In this document: in pieces, positions 19,016 through 27,098 of the stretch
How the letters are laid out: each line of letters begins with the position of its first letter
Position numbering within the stretch: the stretch's first letter is position 1
Assembly: GCA_913774845.1 (NCBI GenBank)
Contig: CAJYJO010000002.1
Span: forward strand, 1-64,000
Source: an uncultured Microbacterium sp.
Lineage (GTDB): Bacteria > Actinomycetota > Actinomycetes > Actinomycetales > Microbacteriaceae
Reading direction: 5' to 3'
Length of the DNA stretch: 64,000 bases
Notes under the pieces: model-generated
What the model saw: the letters and a program-made list of their open reading frames with translations, nothing else
Database searches by the model: none
What the model was told of the DNA's origin: nothing
Made by a program: the position numbers and the translations under genes

Positions 19016-19602
19016 TGAATGCGACACGTCGCGGTCTGAACCGCTTCGTCCTCTTCCTGGTCGCCGTCGTGCTGCTGGCGGCGGGAGCCCTCGCCCTCGC
19101 CGTCGGTCTGCTCCCGGGCGGGACCGACACCTGGACCTCCGTCATGGGCGGATTCCAGGGGTGGCTCGAGTCACTGGGCCGTGAGTCCGCCGGTTGGGGC
19201 GCCGTCGCCGCCTTCGTGGTGCTGGCCGTCATCCTCATCGTGATCGCCTCGGCCGCCGTCCGTGGTCGTCGCCAGGCGCCGCTGCAATCCACCGGGAGCG
19301 CGAACGCCGAGGGACGCATCACCGTCACCGACGGCTTCGCCTCGGAGGCTCTCAAGAACGCGCTCGGCGAGCGCGACGAGATCCTCTCCTCGCGCATCAG
19401 CGCCGGTGAGGTCGGACACGAGTCGGTGCTGCACGTCGCGGTGACCCCGCGGCAGAACACCTCGCCCCGTCAGGTGGCCGAGCACGTCGACACGCTCGTG
19501 ACCAACCTGGCCGCGCTCACCGGACAGAACCTGCGCGCGTACATCTCGATCCACTCGGGTCTGCGTGCCAAGCTCGCACGCGACAACACCCGCGTGCACT
19601 GA
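19015..19602 (+). CDS. AmaP-like alkaline shock membrane anchor
   Basis: A 195-residue protein with two transmembrane helices (about residues 10-30 and 60-82) and a C-terminal cytoplasmic domain with VTDGFASEALKNALGERDEILSSRISAG and VLHVAVTPRQNTSPRQVAEHVDTLVTNLAAL. The layout parallels the preceding gene, so the operon carries two related anchors. The ATG overlaps the previous stop by one base. Confidence 0.75.
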   Translation: MNATRRGLNRFVLFLVAVVLLAAGALALAVGLLPGGTDTWTSVMGGFQGWLESLGRESAGWGAVAAFVVLAVILIVIASAAVRGRRQAPLQSTGSANAEGRITVTDGFASEALKNALGERDEILSSRISAGEVGHESVLHVAVTPRQNTSPRQVAEHVDTLVTNLAALTGQNLRAYISIHSGLRAKLARDNTRVH

Positions 19603-19621
19603 CACCCCACGAGGAGACGTC

Positions 19622-20497
19622 ATGACCAGCATCGATCCCCACATCGACCCGCCGGCACTCGACGCGGCGGCGGAACTGGCCGCCACGGCTGCGAGCTCGG
19701 TCGACGGCGTGCACGCCCTGGGCAGCCTGCTCGAGCGCGCGTCCGACTCCGTGCGCGAACGCGTCGGGCTCGCCAGCACGGTCCCCGGCGTCAAGATCGA
19801 CACCGACCGCGCCGACTCGGTCGCCGCGACCGTGTCGCTCGTCGTCGACTACCCGCACAAGCTGCACCAGGTGTCCGACGCGGTGCGCGCTGCCGTCCGC
19901 TCGGCCCTCGAGCCGCTCGGTCGCGGCCGGATCGACGTGAACGTCATCGTGACGGGCGTCTTCGGGCCCTTCGACCGCGACGTCGTGGCGGAGGCGGAGG
20001 AGAAGGCGGATGCCGTTTCGGCCCGCGCCTCGGAGATCGTCGACGACGCGAAGGCTCGCGCCTCGGCGGCGGCCGGGGATGCCAAGGCCGCGGCGAAGGA
20101 CGTGGCGGACCGTGCGTCGGCGGCTGCCGACGATGCGCGGGAGAAGTCGCGGGATCTCGCGGCCAGCGCCGCCGAGACCGTCGACGCCGCCGTCGCGAAG
20201 ACGAAGGACGTCGCGGCGGGCGCTTCGGCGGCCGTCGAGGAGACGGTGCGTCAGGCGCGCGAGCGCGTGGTCGCCGCCGACGCGGAGTCCGACATCGATG
20301 CCGCGGATCGCGTCACCGAGGGCCTCGAGCCCGCGCCGGCGGAGGACCGCGGAGACGTGCGCGACGTCGTCGCCTCGGCCCTCGAGGATGCGGCGATCGA
20401 CATCGCGATCGCCGCCGACGAGGTGCGCACAGACGACAAGACCCCCGCGGTCGACGACGTGCAGTCGGTCGTCGAGGACGAGCGCCCGCGTCCCTGA
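19622..20497 (+). CDS. Asp23/Gls24-domain protein with a long Ala-rich helical tail
   Basis: A 291-residue protein. Residues 1-125 form an Asp23-like domain (AAELAATAASSVDGVHALGS, VSLVVDYPHKLHQVSDAVR, GRIDVNVIVTGVF). Residues about 125-240 are a charged alanine-rich amphipathic repeat (KADAVSARASEIVDDAKARA, AAKDVADRASAAADDAREKS) resembling apolipoprotein or LEA-type 11-mer helices. The rest is acidic. GAGGAG lies nine bases before the ATG. A membrane-surface or cell-wall-associated stress role is inferred. An intrinsic terminator follows, ending the operon. Confidence 0.8.
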   Translation: MTSIDPHIDPPALDAAAELAATAASSVDGVHALGSLLERASDSVRERVGLASTVPGVKIDTDRADSVAATVSLVVDYPHKLHQVSDAVRAAVRSALEPLGRGRIDVNVIVTGVFGPFDRDVVAEAEEKADAVSARASEIVDDAKARASAAAGDAKAAAKDVADRASAAADDAREKSRDLAASAAETVDAAVAKTKDVAAGASAAVEETVRQARERVVAADAESDIDAADRVTEGLEPAPAEDRGDVRDVVASALEDAAIDIAIAADEVRTDDKTPAVDDVQSVVEDERPRP

Positions 20498-20515
20498 TCC
20501 CGCCTCCCCAGCCCG

Positions 20516-20537
20516 AGGCCCCGCTCCGGCGGGGCCT
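20516..20537 (+). terminator. Intrinsic terminator of the Asp23 operon
   Basis: A 9-bp stem (AGGCCCCGC with GCGGGGCCT), loop TCCG, followed by TT. It lies 19 bases after the last stop of the operon. Confidence 0.8.
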
Positions 20538-20631
20538 TCGGCGTTCCTGCGGGGTGCCGGTCAGTGGCCGAACTCCCGAGGAACGGCCGCTCGACGCCGT
20601 CCGGGCCGGGTCGCGCACGCGTCGGCTCGCG

Positions 20632-21996
20632 TCAGCCCGCCGTCGCGTTGTCGTACGCGCGCTGCGCGGCCTGCTGCGCGTCGGCCAGGGCCTGCTCGGT
20701 CGTCTTGTCGCCCAGGAGCACGGCGGTGATGGCGTTGTTCAGCTCGTTCTGAATGTCCTGTCCCGCCGGCGACGAGCCGAACGACTTCCCGCTCTCGACC
20801 ACGTCGTAGTACGTCGAGATCACCTGGTCGAAGCCGGCATCGCCGGTCGGCACCACGAACTGGTCGCGGATCATCTCGTCGGCCTCGGGCGAACCGGTGA
20901 ACAGCCCGGTGTTGAGGCCGCCCTTGCTCTCGATGGTCGCGGCGCGCGCCGCTCCCGCCGCCATCCAGGCGTCCGTCGAGGTGAGCTCCGTCATCCACGC
21001 GCACGCCGCGGCGGGGTTCTTCGCCCCGGCGGGGATGACGAACGCGGTTCCCGAGGCGAGCGAGAACGGCTGGCCCTCGGCATCCCGGAACGGAACCGCC
21101 TGCAGCGAGATCTGGTCGCGGTAGGCACCGAGCACGTTCGGGTACCACTGGTTCGCCACCTGCGCCCCCACCTGGTTCTGCACGAACTGGTTGACGTCGC
21201 CGAAGGTGTCGAAGGAGTCGGTGAAGCTCTTCACCGCGGCGTACCCGCCCTGCGCGTCGGTGATCTGCTTCAGCGCGTCGATGCCCGCGGCGTTCGCGGG
21301 GTCGTCGAGCGTCGGAGCACCTCCCGCGTCCGTGAGCTGCCCGCCCATGCCGAGCACCCACAGCCCGCCCTGACCGGTGGCGACGGGGTCGAACCCGAGA
21401 CGCGTCGGGGTGGAGCCGGAGGCCTGATAGATCTTGCCGATCGCGGCGAGCAGGCCGTCCATGTCGGACGTGTCGAACTGCTCGGGAGCGACCCCCGCCT
21501 CGTTCAGTACGTTCATGTTCAGCAGGATCGCCGGCGGCTGGTAGAACTGCGACACCGCGTAGACGGCATCCTGATAGGTGACGTCGTCGACGACGTTCTG
21601 GTACCACCGCTCCGTGGGGTTCACGTCCTTCGCCTCGAAGCATGCGTCGAGCGGCATGAGCAGTCCCTGGGCGGCATACGTCGTGACGTAGCGACGATCC
21701 ATCTGCACGACGTCGGGCACGTCGCCGCCGGCGATGCGGGTCGTGAACTTCTGGGCGTCGAAGGCCGTGGCATCCAGGGTCACCTCCACATCGCCGAGCT
21801 GTTCGGCGGCGTAGTCGAGACGGGACTGACCGACGTCGTCGGCGTTCTCGAAGCCCCACGCGGCGAGGGCGCCGGTCGGGGTGGCCGAGAAATCGACGTC
21901 GGCGGCCTGTTCCTCGGCGCCTCCGCCGCTGCACGAGGTGAGCAGAGCGAGGGATGCCACGCCGGCGACGACACCGGCGAGTGAACGTGTGCGCAT
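20632..21996 (-). CDS. Sugar ABC transporter substrate-binding lipoprotein
   Basis: A 454-residue extracellular solute-binding protein of family 1 (sugar/oligosaccharide). The signal peptide ends in LLTSC (Cys22). IAGGDVPDVVQMDRRYVTTYAAQGLLMPLD is the typical first-lobe ligand segment, and GAKNPAAACAWMTELTSTDAW is the conserved C-terminal region. It is the last gene of an operon with two permeases and, as is usual for actinobacterial sugar importers, no local ATPase, so a shared MsiK-like ATPase is expected elsewhere. AAAGGAC precedes the ATG. The sugar is not identifiable. Confidence 0.9.
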   Translation of the reverse strand: MRTRSLAGVVAGVASLALLTSCSGGGAEEQAADVDFSATPTGALAAWGFENADDVGQSRLDYAAEQLGDVEVTLDATAFDAQKFTTRIAGGDVPDVVQMDRRYVTTYAAQGLLMPLDACFEAKDVNPTERWYQNVVDDVTYQDAVYAVSQFYQPPAILLNMNVLNEAGVAPEQFDTSDMDGLLAAIGKIYQASGSTPTRLGFDPVATGQGGLWVLGMGGQLTDAGGAPTLDDPANAAGIDALKQITDAQGGYAAVKSFTDSFDTFGDVNQFVQNQVGAQVANQWYPNVLGAYRDQISLQAVPFRDAEGQPFSLASGTAFVIPAGAKNPAAACAWMTELTSTDAWMAAGAARAATIESKGGLNTGLFTGSPEADEMIRDQFVVPTGDAGFDQVISTYYDVVESGKSFGSSPAGQDIQNELNNAITAVLLGDKTTEQALADAQQAAQRAYDNATAG

Positions 21997-22026
21997 GATC
22001 GGGTCCTTTCGGGACGGGGGGAGGGG

Positions 22027-22968
22027 TCAGCCTTTGCGGCCCTGGGTGGCGACGCCTTCGACGAAGTACCGCTGGCCGAAGGCGAAGATGATGAGCATCG
22101 GGAGGGTCACCAGCAGCGAAGCGACCATCACGTACTGGTAGTCGCCCTGACCGCCGGCGCTGGGGCTGTACTTGGTCATCGCGTAGGCGATGCCGAGGGG
22201 GGCGGTGAACTCCTCGACGCTGCCCGCGTTCAGGTAGATCAGGGCGGCCTGCAGGTTGTTCCAGCTCGCCTGGAACTCGAACAGGAACACGATGATGAAC
22301 GAGGGGATCGACAGCGGCATCGCGATGCGCCAGAACAGTCCCCAGGCGCTGCAGCCGTCGAGCCGGGCCGCTTCGAACAGCTCCCGCGGCACGCCGAGGA
22401 AGAACTGACGCTGCAGGAAGATGTAGAAGGCGCTGCCGAAGAGGTTCATGCCCCACAGCGGCACCCACGTGCCGAGCAGCCCGGTTTCCTTCCAGATCAG
22501 GTAGATCGGGATCATCGTCACCGCGCCCGGCAGCATCATCGTCGCGAGCACCAGGCCGAACAGCAGCCCGCGGCCCGGGAAGCGGAAGTACGCGAAGCCG
22601 AAGGCAACGACCGAGCTCATGACGGCGACGGTGGTCGCCGCGAGCAGCGCGATCGCGACGCTGTTGAACATCCAGCTCAGCAGAGGGAGCTGCGTCCACA
22701 CCTCGGCGTAGTTGCCCGGCGTGAACGTCTTCGGGATGAGGGCGTTGTCGAACACCTCGCCGCGCGGTTTGAGGCTCGCCGCGAGCAGCCACGCGAAGGG
22801 GTAGAGGAACAGCAGCGCGAACAGCACCAGCACCGCCGCGAGGACGACCCGGCCGGCGAGCGTCTTCGGCTGTTTCAGTGCCCGGCGCCACCGGGGCGGC
22901 CGGGCGGCGGAGGCCGCGAGCTCGGGGCGGGCCTGGGCGACGCCCGGGGTCTGCAGGGTGTTCGTCAT
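22027..22968 (-). CDS. Sugar ABC transporter permease (MalG-like)
   Basis: A 313-residue carbohydrate permease with six transmembrane helices. The EAA coupling loop is seen as VPRELFEAARLDGCSAWGLFWRIAMPLS near residues 193-220. The C-terminus YFVEGVATQGRKG is the usual ending of MalG-type subunits. The start ATG overlaps the stop of the upstream permease (ATGA), so the two are coupled. Confidence 0.92.
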   Translation of the reverse strand: MTNTLQTPGVAQARPELAASAARPPRWRRALKQPKTLAGRVVLAAVLVLFALLFLYPFAWLLAASLKPRGEVFDNALIPKTFTPGNYAEVWTQLPLLSWMFNSVAIALLAATTVAVMSSVVAFGFAYFRFPGRGLLFGLVLATMMLPGAVTMIPIYLIWKETGLLGTWVPLWGMNLFGSAFYIFLQRQFFLGVPRELFEAARLDGCSAWGLFWRIAMPLSIPSFIIVFLFEFQASWNNLQAALIYLNAGSVEEFTAPLGIAYAMTKYSPSAGGQGDYQYVMVASLLVTLPMLIIFAFGQRYFVEGVATQGRKG

Positions 22969-23921
22969 CAGCGGTCCCCCTCGTAGTAGACGAAGCGGTT
23001 GCCGAGCCGCACCTGCACCAGGGTGATGAGCAGGATGATCACGAACAGCAGCCACGCCATCGCGGCGGCGAATCCGAAGTTGAACTGCCGGAAAGCCTGC
23101 TGGAACAGGTAGATCGCGTAGAAGAGGGATGCTTCGGGCGAGGCGTTGCTCTGATCACGCCAGAACAGCAGGTAGGCCTGGTCGAACACCTGGAACGCGG
23201 CGATCGTCAGCACGATGACGTTGAAGAACATCGCGCCCGAGATCATCGGCAGCGTGATCGAGAAGAACCGGCGGATGGGTCCCGCGCCGTCGATCTGCGC
23301 GACCTCGTACAGGTCGACGGGCACGTTCTTGATCGCCGCGAGGAAGATGACCATGGTGCCGCTGACGGTCCACAGCGCCATGATGACGATGCTCGGCTTG
23401 ACCCAGGCGGGATCGACCAGCCACTGCGGACCCTGGATGCCGATGGCCCCGAGCGCCTGATTGATCGCTCCCGAGTTGCCGTTGAGCAGGAGGAAGAACA
23501 CCGCCGCGGTCGCCACGGCCGGAGTCATCTTGGGCAGGTAGTAGAGCGTCCGGAAGATCCCCGCGCCCCGGCCGACGCGGCTGAGCAGCAGCGCGAGGAA
23601 CAAAGCGAAGGCGATCTCGAGCGGCACCGCCATGATCGCGTAGAACAGGGTGTTGCCGAGCGACACGGCCACGCGGGGATCCTCGAACAGCTGCGCGTAG
23701 TTCGTCGCGCCGACCGGACGAGCGGCACCCGTGGCGAGGTTGTAGCTCGAGAACGAGATGACGAGGCTGTAGATCATCGCCCCGGCTGTGAAGACGAGGA
23801 AGCCGATGATCCACGGCGAGATGAACAGGTACCCGGCGATCGCCTCGCGGCGGTTGTACTTGACCTTCTGTCGGCGTTTCCTCGGGGGGTCGGTCGTTGC
23901 CGGTGCGGGAGAGACGGTCAC
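22968..23921 (-). CDS. Sugar ABC transporter permease (MalF-like)
   Basis: A 317-residue carbohydrate permease. A basic N-terminus (RKRRQKVKYNRREAIAGYLFISPWIIGFLVF) leads into six helices, with the EAA loop VPVDLYEVAQIDGAGPIRRFFSITLP. The best start is GTG 23921: it has no clear ribosome-binding site of its own, but it overlaps the stop of a 13-codon upstream frame that has a strong one, which points to translational coupling. A much longer in-frame extension upstream shows no family similarity. Confidence 0.88.
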   Translation of the reverse strand: MTVSPAPATTDPPRKRRQKVKYNRREAIAGYLFISPWIIGFLVFTAGAMIYSLVISFSSYNLATGAARPVGATNYAQLFEDPRVAVSLGNTLFYAIMAVPLEIAFALFLALLLSRVGRGAGIFRTLYYLPKMTPAVATAAVFFLLLNGNSGAINQALGAIGIQGPQWLVDPAWVKPSIVIMALWTVSGTMVIFLAAIKNVPVDLYEVAQIDGAGPIRRFFSITLPMISGAMFFNVIVLTIAAFQVFDQAYLLFWRDQSNASPEASLFYAIYLFQQAFRQFNFGFAAAMAWLLFVIILLITLVQVRLGNRFVYYEGDR

Positions 23922-23959
23922 CGGAAGGACCGGTCGAGGGCGGTGGTCTCGATGCGCAT
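23918..23959 (-). CDS. 13-codon leader ORF coupled to the sugar permease gene
   Basis: ATG at 23959 is preceded by GAGAGGAGA seven bases away, the best ribosome-binding site in this operon. It encodes MRIETTALDRSFR and stops at a TGA that shares four bases with the GTG start of the permease (GTGA). It may only load ribosomes for the permease or may act as a leader peptide. Nothing shows that the peptide itself is functional. Confidence 0.5.
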   Translation of the reverse strand: MRIETTALDRSFR

Positions 23960-23993
23960 CAGGGTCTCCTCTCGCGCGCTCCCTCGACATCGA

Positions 23994-24003
23994 GAAGCGC
24001 TTC
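23994..24003. promoter_or_regulatory. LacI-type operator, proximal to the sugar ABC operon
   Basis: Perfect palindrome GAAGCGCTTC with the central CG typical of LacI-family operators, 35 bases upstream of the leader ATG. It shares the core AAGCGCTT with a second site nearby and with the site in front of the alpha-glucosidase gene. Confidence 0.65.
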
Positions 24004-24066
24004 GCCAGAGTCGAGAAGGGGGCAGAAGAGTTCCAGGGCGTTGCCAAGCGGTCGGGAACGTGGCAT

Positions 24067-24074
24067 AAGCGCTT
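24067..24074. promoter_or_regulatory. LacI-type operator, distal to the sugar ABC operon
   Basis: Core palindrome AAGCGCTT in the context ATAAGCGCTTCT. It lies 72 bp centre to centre from the proximal operator, about seven helical turns, a spacing that would allow looping between the sites. Confidence 0.5.
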
Positions 24075-24178
24075 CTCCGCCGCGAGATCATCCGATCGGC
24101 ACGAGAGCACACGCCGTTCGCGGCGCGGATCGCGTGATCTCGTGCGGATCGTGTGATCTCGGCGGGGATGCCCCCGGG

Positions 24179-24673
24179 TCAGCGCGCGTCGAGCGCGCGC
24201 AGGTAGCGCTGCGTCATCCGGGCCTGCACCACTCGGCTGATCGGCGCGCCGACGCGGGTGAACCACCGCCCCGGTGAGGAGAACGCGGCGATGTCGAAGA
24301 CGACCTCGCCGGTCGGGAGCATCGTGAGCGTGAACCGCTCCTCCCCGCGTTCGGGGTGGCCCGGGAGCGTTCCGTAGGCGAAACCCGCCGTCGTCTCGGA
24401 CCGTTCGACCCAGACGACCAGACACGGGATGCGAAAGCTCAGGATGCCGAGCCCCAGCCGCATCGTGACGCGCGAGCCCTCGCGCATCGGGGTGCTGGAG
24501 AGCTCGACGCGGGCGCCGGCCCGGCGCTGCACCTCGCCGGCGAGCAGCAGATCCGCGGCCCGCTCGAAGTGCTCGCGTCCGCGGCCGATCACGCGACGCG
24601 CGCGGACGTGGTGGTACCCCGGCGGCATCGGCCCGGCGGTCGCGCCGACCTCGTCGTACGTCAGGCCGTCCAT
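24179..24673 (-). CDS. DUF1990 family protein
   Basis: A 164-residue protein of the DUF1990 family (plant and actinobacterial UPF0548-like). Family marks are GYHHVRARRVIGRG near residue 19, FAYGTLPGHPERGEERFTL in the middle, and RVVQARMTQRYLRAL at the end. Function unknown; likely cytosolic. TACCGT at 24685-24680 lies 6 nt before the ATG, indicating a leaderless start. Confidence 0.85.
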   Translation of the reverse strand: MDGLTYDEVGATAGPMPPGYHHVRARRVIGRGREHFERAADLLLAGEVQRRAGARVELSSTPMREGSRVTMRLGLGILSFRIPCLVVWVERSETTAGFAYGTLPGHPERGEERFTLTMLPTGEVVFDIAAFSSPGRWFTRVGAPISRVVQARMTQRYLRALDAR

Positions 24674-24734
24674 GGCTTCACGGTAGCGGGCGGGAGGTCG
24701 GGGCGCCCCGGGTTGCGCGTCCGCGGGGAGGTCC

Positions 24735-24925
24735 GGGAGGGGGGCGGTGCGGGATGGGGCTGCGCGGTGCGGTGCGGGAGGGGGCGGCGCGGTGCGGGAG
24801 GGGGCGGCGGTGCGGGAGGGGGGCGGTGCGGGATGGGGCTGCGCGGTGCGGTGCGGGAGGGGGCGTCGCGGTGCGGGAGGGGGCGGCGGTGCGGGAGGGG
24901 GCTGCCGCGGTGCGGTTCGGGAGGG
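24735..24925. repeat. G-rich tandem repeat tract with a 79-bp duplication
   Basis: The gap between DUF1990 and moeA (24674-25067, 394 bp) has no supportable gene. Within it, units close to GGTGCGGGAGGGGGCGGC recur about eight times. A 79-bp block starting at GGGATGGGGCTGCGCGG (24751) is repeated at 24830 with one substitution in the compared part. The plus strand has many runs of four or more G, so quadruplex formation is possible. Long frames through it translate to Gly/Arg/Ala repeats and are not credible proteins. Confidence 0.85.
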
Positions 24926-25067
24926 GTCGGGCGGTACGGGAGCGGAGGTGAATCGGGGAGGGGAGGATGCCGTGCCGGGTTCCGGTCCTCCGCAGGACGC
25001 TTCTCCTCCCGTGCAGCCGGTGCCCCGCGCGACGTGGCCGGGCCGGACCCGCGCCTACGCTGAGATC

Positions 25068-26267
25068 ATGTCCGACTCCCGCGCGATCGACGTCGCCGAG
25101 CACCTCGCTGCGATCCTCGAGCGGGTCGTTCCGATCGACGCCGAGCAGCGCGACGTCGCCGCGGCGCGCGGCCGCGTGCTGCGGCATCCGGTCTTCGCCG
25201 CCGTCGACGTGCCGGGCTTCAACAGCTCCGCGATGGACGGCTTCGCGGTGCGCGACCTCGCCGAACCGGCGACGCTGCGCGTGATCGCCGATCTGCCCGC
25301 GGGCACCGAGCTGGACCCCCGAATGGATGCCGGCGACGCCGCCCGCATCATGACGGGGGCGCCCGTGCCGACCGACGCGACCGCCGTCGTCCCGTTCGAG
25401 GACACCGAGAGCGGGCTCGCCGGGGGGCTCGACCCGGTCGTGGTGCTCGCCGCACCGCGCCCCGGTGCCCACATCCGCCGTCGGGGTTCGGACGTCGAAC
25501 GCGGCGCCCTCGTGGCGGAAGAGGGTGTACGTCTGACCGCCGCCCGGCTCGGTGCGATCGCCGCTGCGGGCGTGGGGAGCGTCTCCGTTTCGCGCGCGCC
25601 GCGCGTCGCGGTGGTGTCGACGGGTTCGGAGCTGCAGCCCGCGGGTGCCTCCCTCCGACACGGGCAGATCCCCGAGTCGAACAGCGTGCTTCTCGCCGGT
25701 CTCGCGGAGGAGGCGGGCGCCGAGGTCGTCCTGCGTAGGAGTGTCGGCGACGACGGAGACGGACCCCGGCAGGCGATCGTCGCCGCCGAATCCGCCGGTG
25801 CCGATGTCGTGGTGTTCTCGGGCGGTGTCAGTGCGGGCGCCTACGAGGTCGTGAAGAATACCCTCGGCGATCTCATGCGGTTCGACCGCGTGCGCATGCA
25901 GCCTGGGAAGCCGCAGGGGTTCGGGCGGAGTCCGGCGGGCACGCTGCTGTTCGGCCTGCCCGGCAATCCCGTGAGCGCCGCGGTGTCGTTCGAACTGTTC
26001 GTGCGCCCCGCCCTCCGTGTTCTCGAGGCCGACGCCGAGCCGGGACGTGAGACGCTGCGCGTCGCGCTCGCCGAAGGCCGCCGTGCTCGACCCGGGCGCG
26101 TGCAGTACGTGCCGGTACGCCTCGATCGCACCGATCCCGCCCGGTGGACGGCCGCGCCGACCGCGCACGGAACCCGGGGGCTCGGTGACGCTGACGGACT
26201 CGCGATCATCCCGCCGAGCGACCGCGATCTCGTCGCCGGAGACCCGGTCTCGGTCACCCGATGGTGA
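25068..26267 (+). CDS. moeA: Molybdopterin molybdotransferase
   Basis: MoeA inserts molybdate into adenylylated molybdopterin, the final step of molybdenum cofactor assembly. The 399-residue protein shows VPGFNSSAMDGFAVR near residue 46, IMTGAPVPTDATAVVPFEDTE, RVAVVSTGSEL, and the MoeA/MogA motif SGGVSAGAYEVVK followed by PGKPQGFGR and LFGLPGNPVSA. A longer frame upstream runs into the repeat tract and is artefactual. TACGCT at 25056-25061 is 6 nt from the ATG, a leaderless arrangement. It overlaps mobA by 7 bp. Confidence 0.95.
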   Translation: MSDSRAIDVAEHLAAILERVVPIDAEQRDVAAARGRVLRHPVFAAVDVPGFNSSAMDGFAVRDLAEPATLRVIADLPAGTELDPRMDAGDAARIMTGAPVPTDATAVVPFEDTESGLAGGLDPVVVLAAPRPGAHIRRRGSDVERGALVAEEGVRLTAARLGAIAAAGVGSVSVSRAPRVAVVSTGSELQPAGASLRHGQIPESNSVLLAGLAEEAGAEVVLRRSVGDDGDGPRQAIVAAESAGADVVVFSGGVSAGAYEVVKNTLGDLMRFDRVRMQPGKPQGFGRSPAGTLLFGLPGNPVSAAVSFELFVRPALRVLEADAEPGRETLRVALAEGRRARPGRVQYVPVRLDRTDPARWTAAPTAHGTRGLGDADGLAIIPPSDRDLVAGDPVSVTRW

Positions 26268-27091
26268 GCGTCGACGCGATCCTGCTCGCCGGCGGCCGCG
26301 CGTCCCGGGTGGGCGGCGCCGTGAAGCCGCTGTTCGAGGTGGGCGGCCGCACCCTGTTGCGCGCGGGAGTCGACGCGGTGCGATCCGCCGGCGCCCGACG
26401 GATCGTGGTCGCGGGTCCCGTCCTGGTCGACGACCTCGACGTCGGATGGGTGCGCGAGGACCCGCCCTTCGGTGGCCCGGTCGCCGCGATCGTCGCCGCC
26501 CTCGGTCATGTGGATGCCGACGAGATGTTCGTCCTCGCGTGCGACCTGCCCACGGCCGGCCCGGCGGTGGCGCTCCTGCCCCCGCACCTTCCCGAGGGCA
26601 CGGACGGGGCGTGCCTCGACGACGGCCGACGCCAGTGGCTCATCGGGCGGTACCGCACGGCGGCGCTGCGGGCAGCGGCATCCGCTCTGCCCGACAGCGG
26701 GCGCGATGCCTCGATGCGCGCGCTGCTGGGCGGGCTGACCGTGGCCTCGGTGTCGGCGGATGCCGCGCTGACGCGCGATATCGACACGTGGGACGATCTC
26801 ACGAGAGCTCGAGGAGGAATCATGACCGAATCCCGCACCCTGCCGCCCGAGGCGCTGAACGAGTGGAGCGCCACCCTGGCGCAGCGCTTCGGCCTGGCCG
26901 AGGGCGACATCCCCATCTCGCTCATCCTCGACCTGGCGCGCGACGTCGCGAACGGCGTCGCTCGTCCGGCCGCGCCGCTCAGCGCGTTCGTCGCGGGACT
27001 CGCCGCCGGTCGCGCCGGTGGCTCGCCCGCCGACACCGAAGCCGCGGTCGCGGCCGTCGTCGAGATGGCCCGCGGGTGGGAGCAGCGCTGA
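26261..27091 (+). CDS. mobA: MobA-like molybdenum cofactor guanylyltransferase fused to DUF6457
   Basis: The first 185 residues form a MobA nucleotidyltransferase: ILLAGGRASRVGGAVKPLFEVGG is the GTP-binding loop, and VLACDLPTAGP holds the metal-binding Asp. It attaches GMP to molybdopterin. Residues 188-276 (TLPPEALNEWSATLAQRFGL, ISLILDLARDVANGVARPAAPLSAFVAGLAAG) match the small DUF6457 family, often a separate gene after mobA. The junction codes R-G-G-I-M and contains AGGAGG four bases before an in-frame ATG at 26822, so a separate DUF6457 product is possible. It overlaps moeA. Confidence 0.88.
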   Translation: MVSVDAILLAGGRASRVGGAVKPLFEVGGRTLLRAGVDAVRSAGARRIVVAGPVLVDDLDVGWVREDPPFGGPVAAIVAALGHVDADEMFVLACDLPTAGPAVALLPPHLPEGTDGACLDDGRRQWLIGRYRTAALRAAASALPDSGRDASMRALLGGLTVASVSADAALTRDIDTWDDLTRARGGIMTESRTLPPEALNEWSATLAQRFGLAEGDIPISLILDLARDVANGVARPAAPLSAFVAGLAAGRAGGSPADTEAAVAAVVEMARGWEQR

Positions 27092-27098
27092 GCGGGTC

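Noticed and set aside
24735-24925. Protein-coding reading of the G-rich tract (long frames leading into moeA)
   Set aside because: Frames translate to repetitive Gly/Arg/Ala in every phase, and MoeA similarity begins at 25068 with a promoter just before it.
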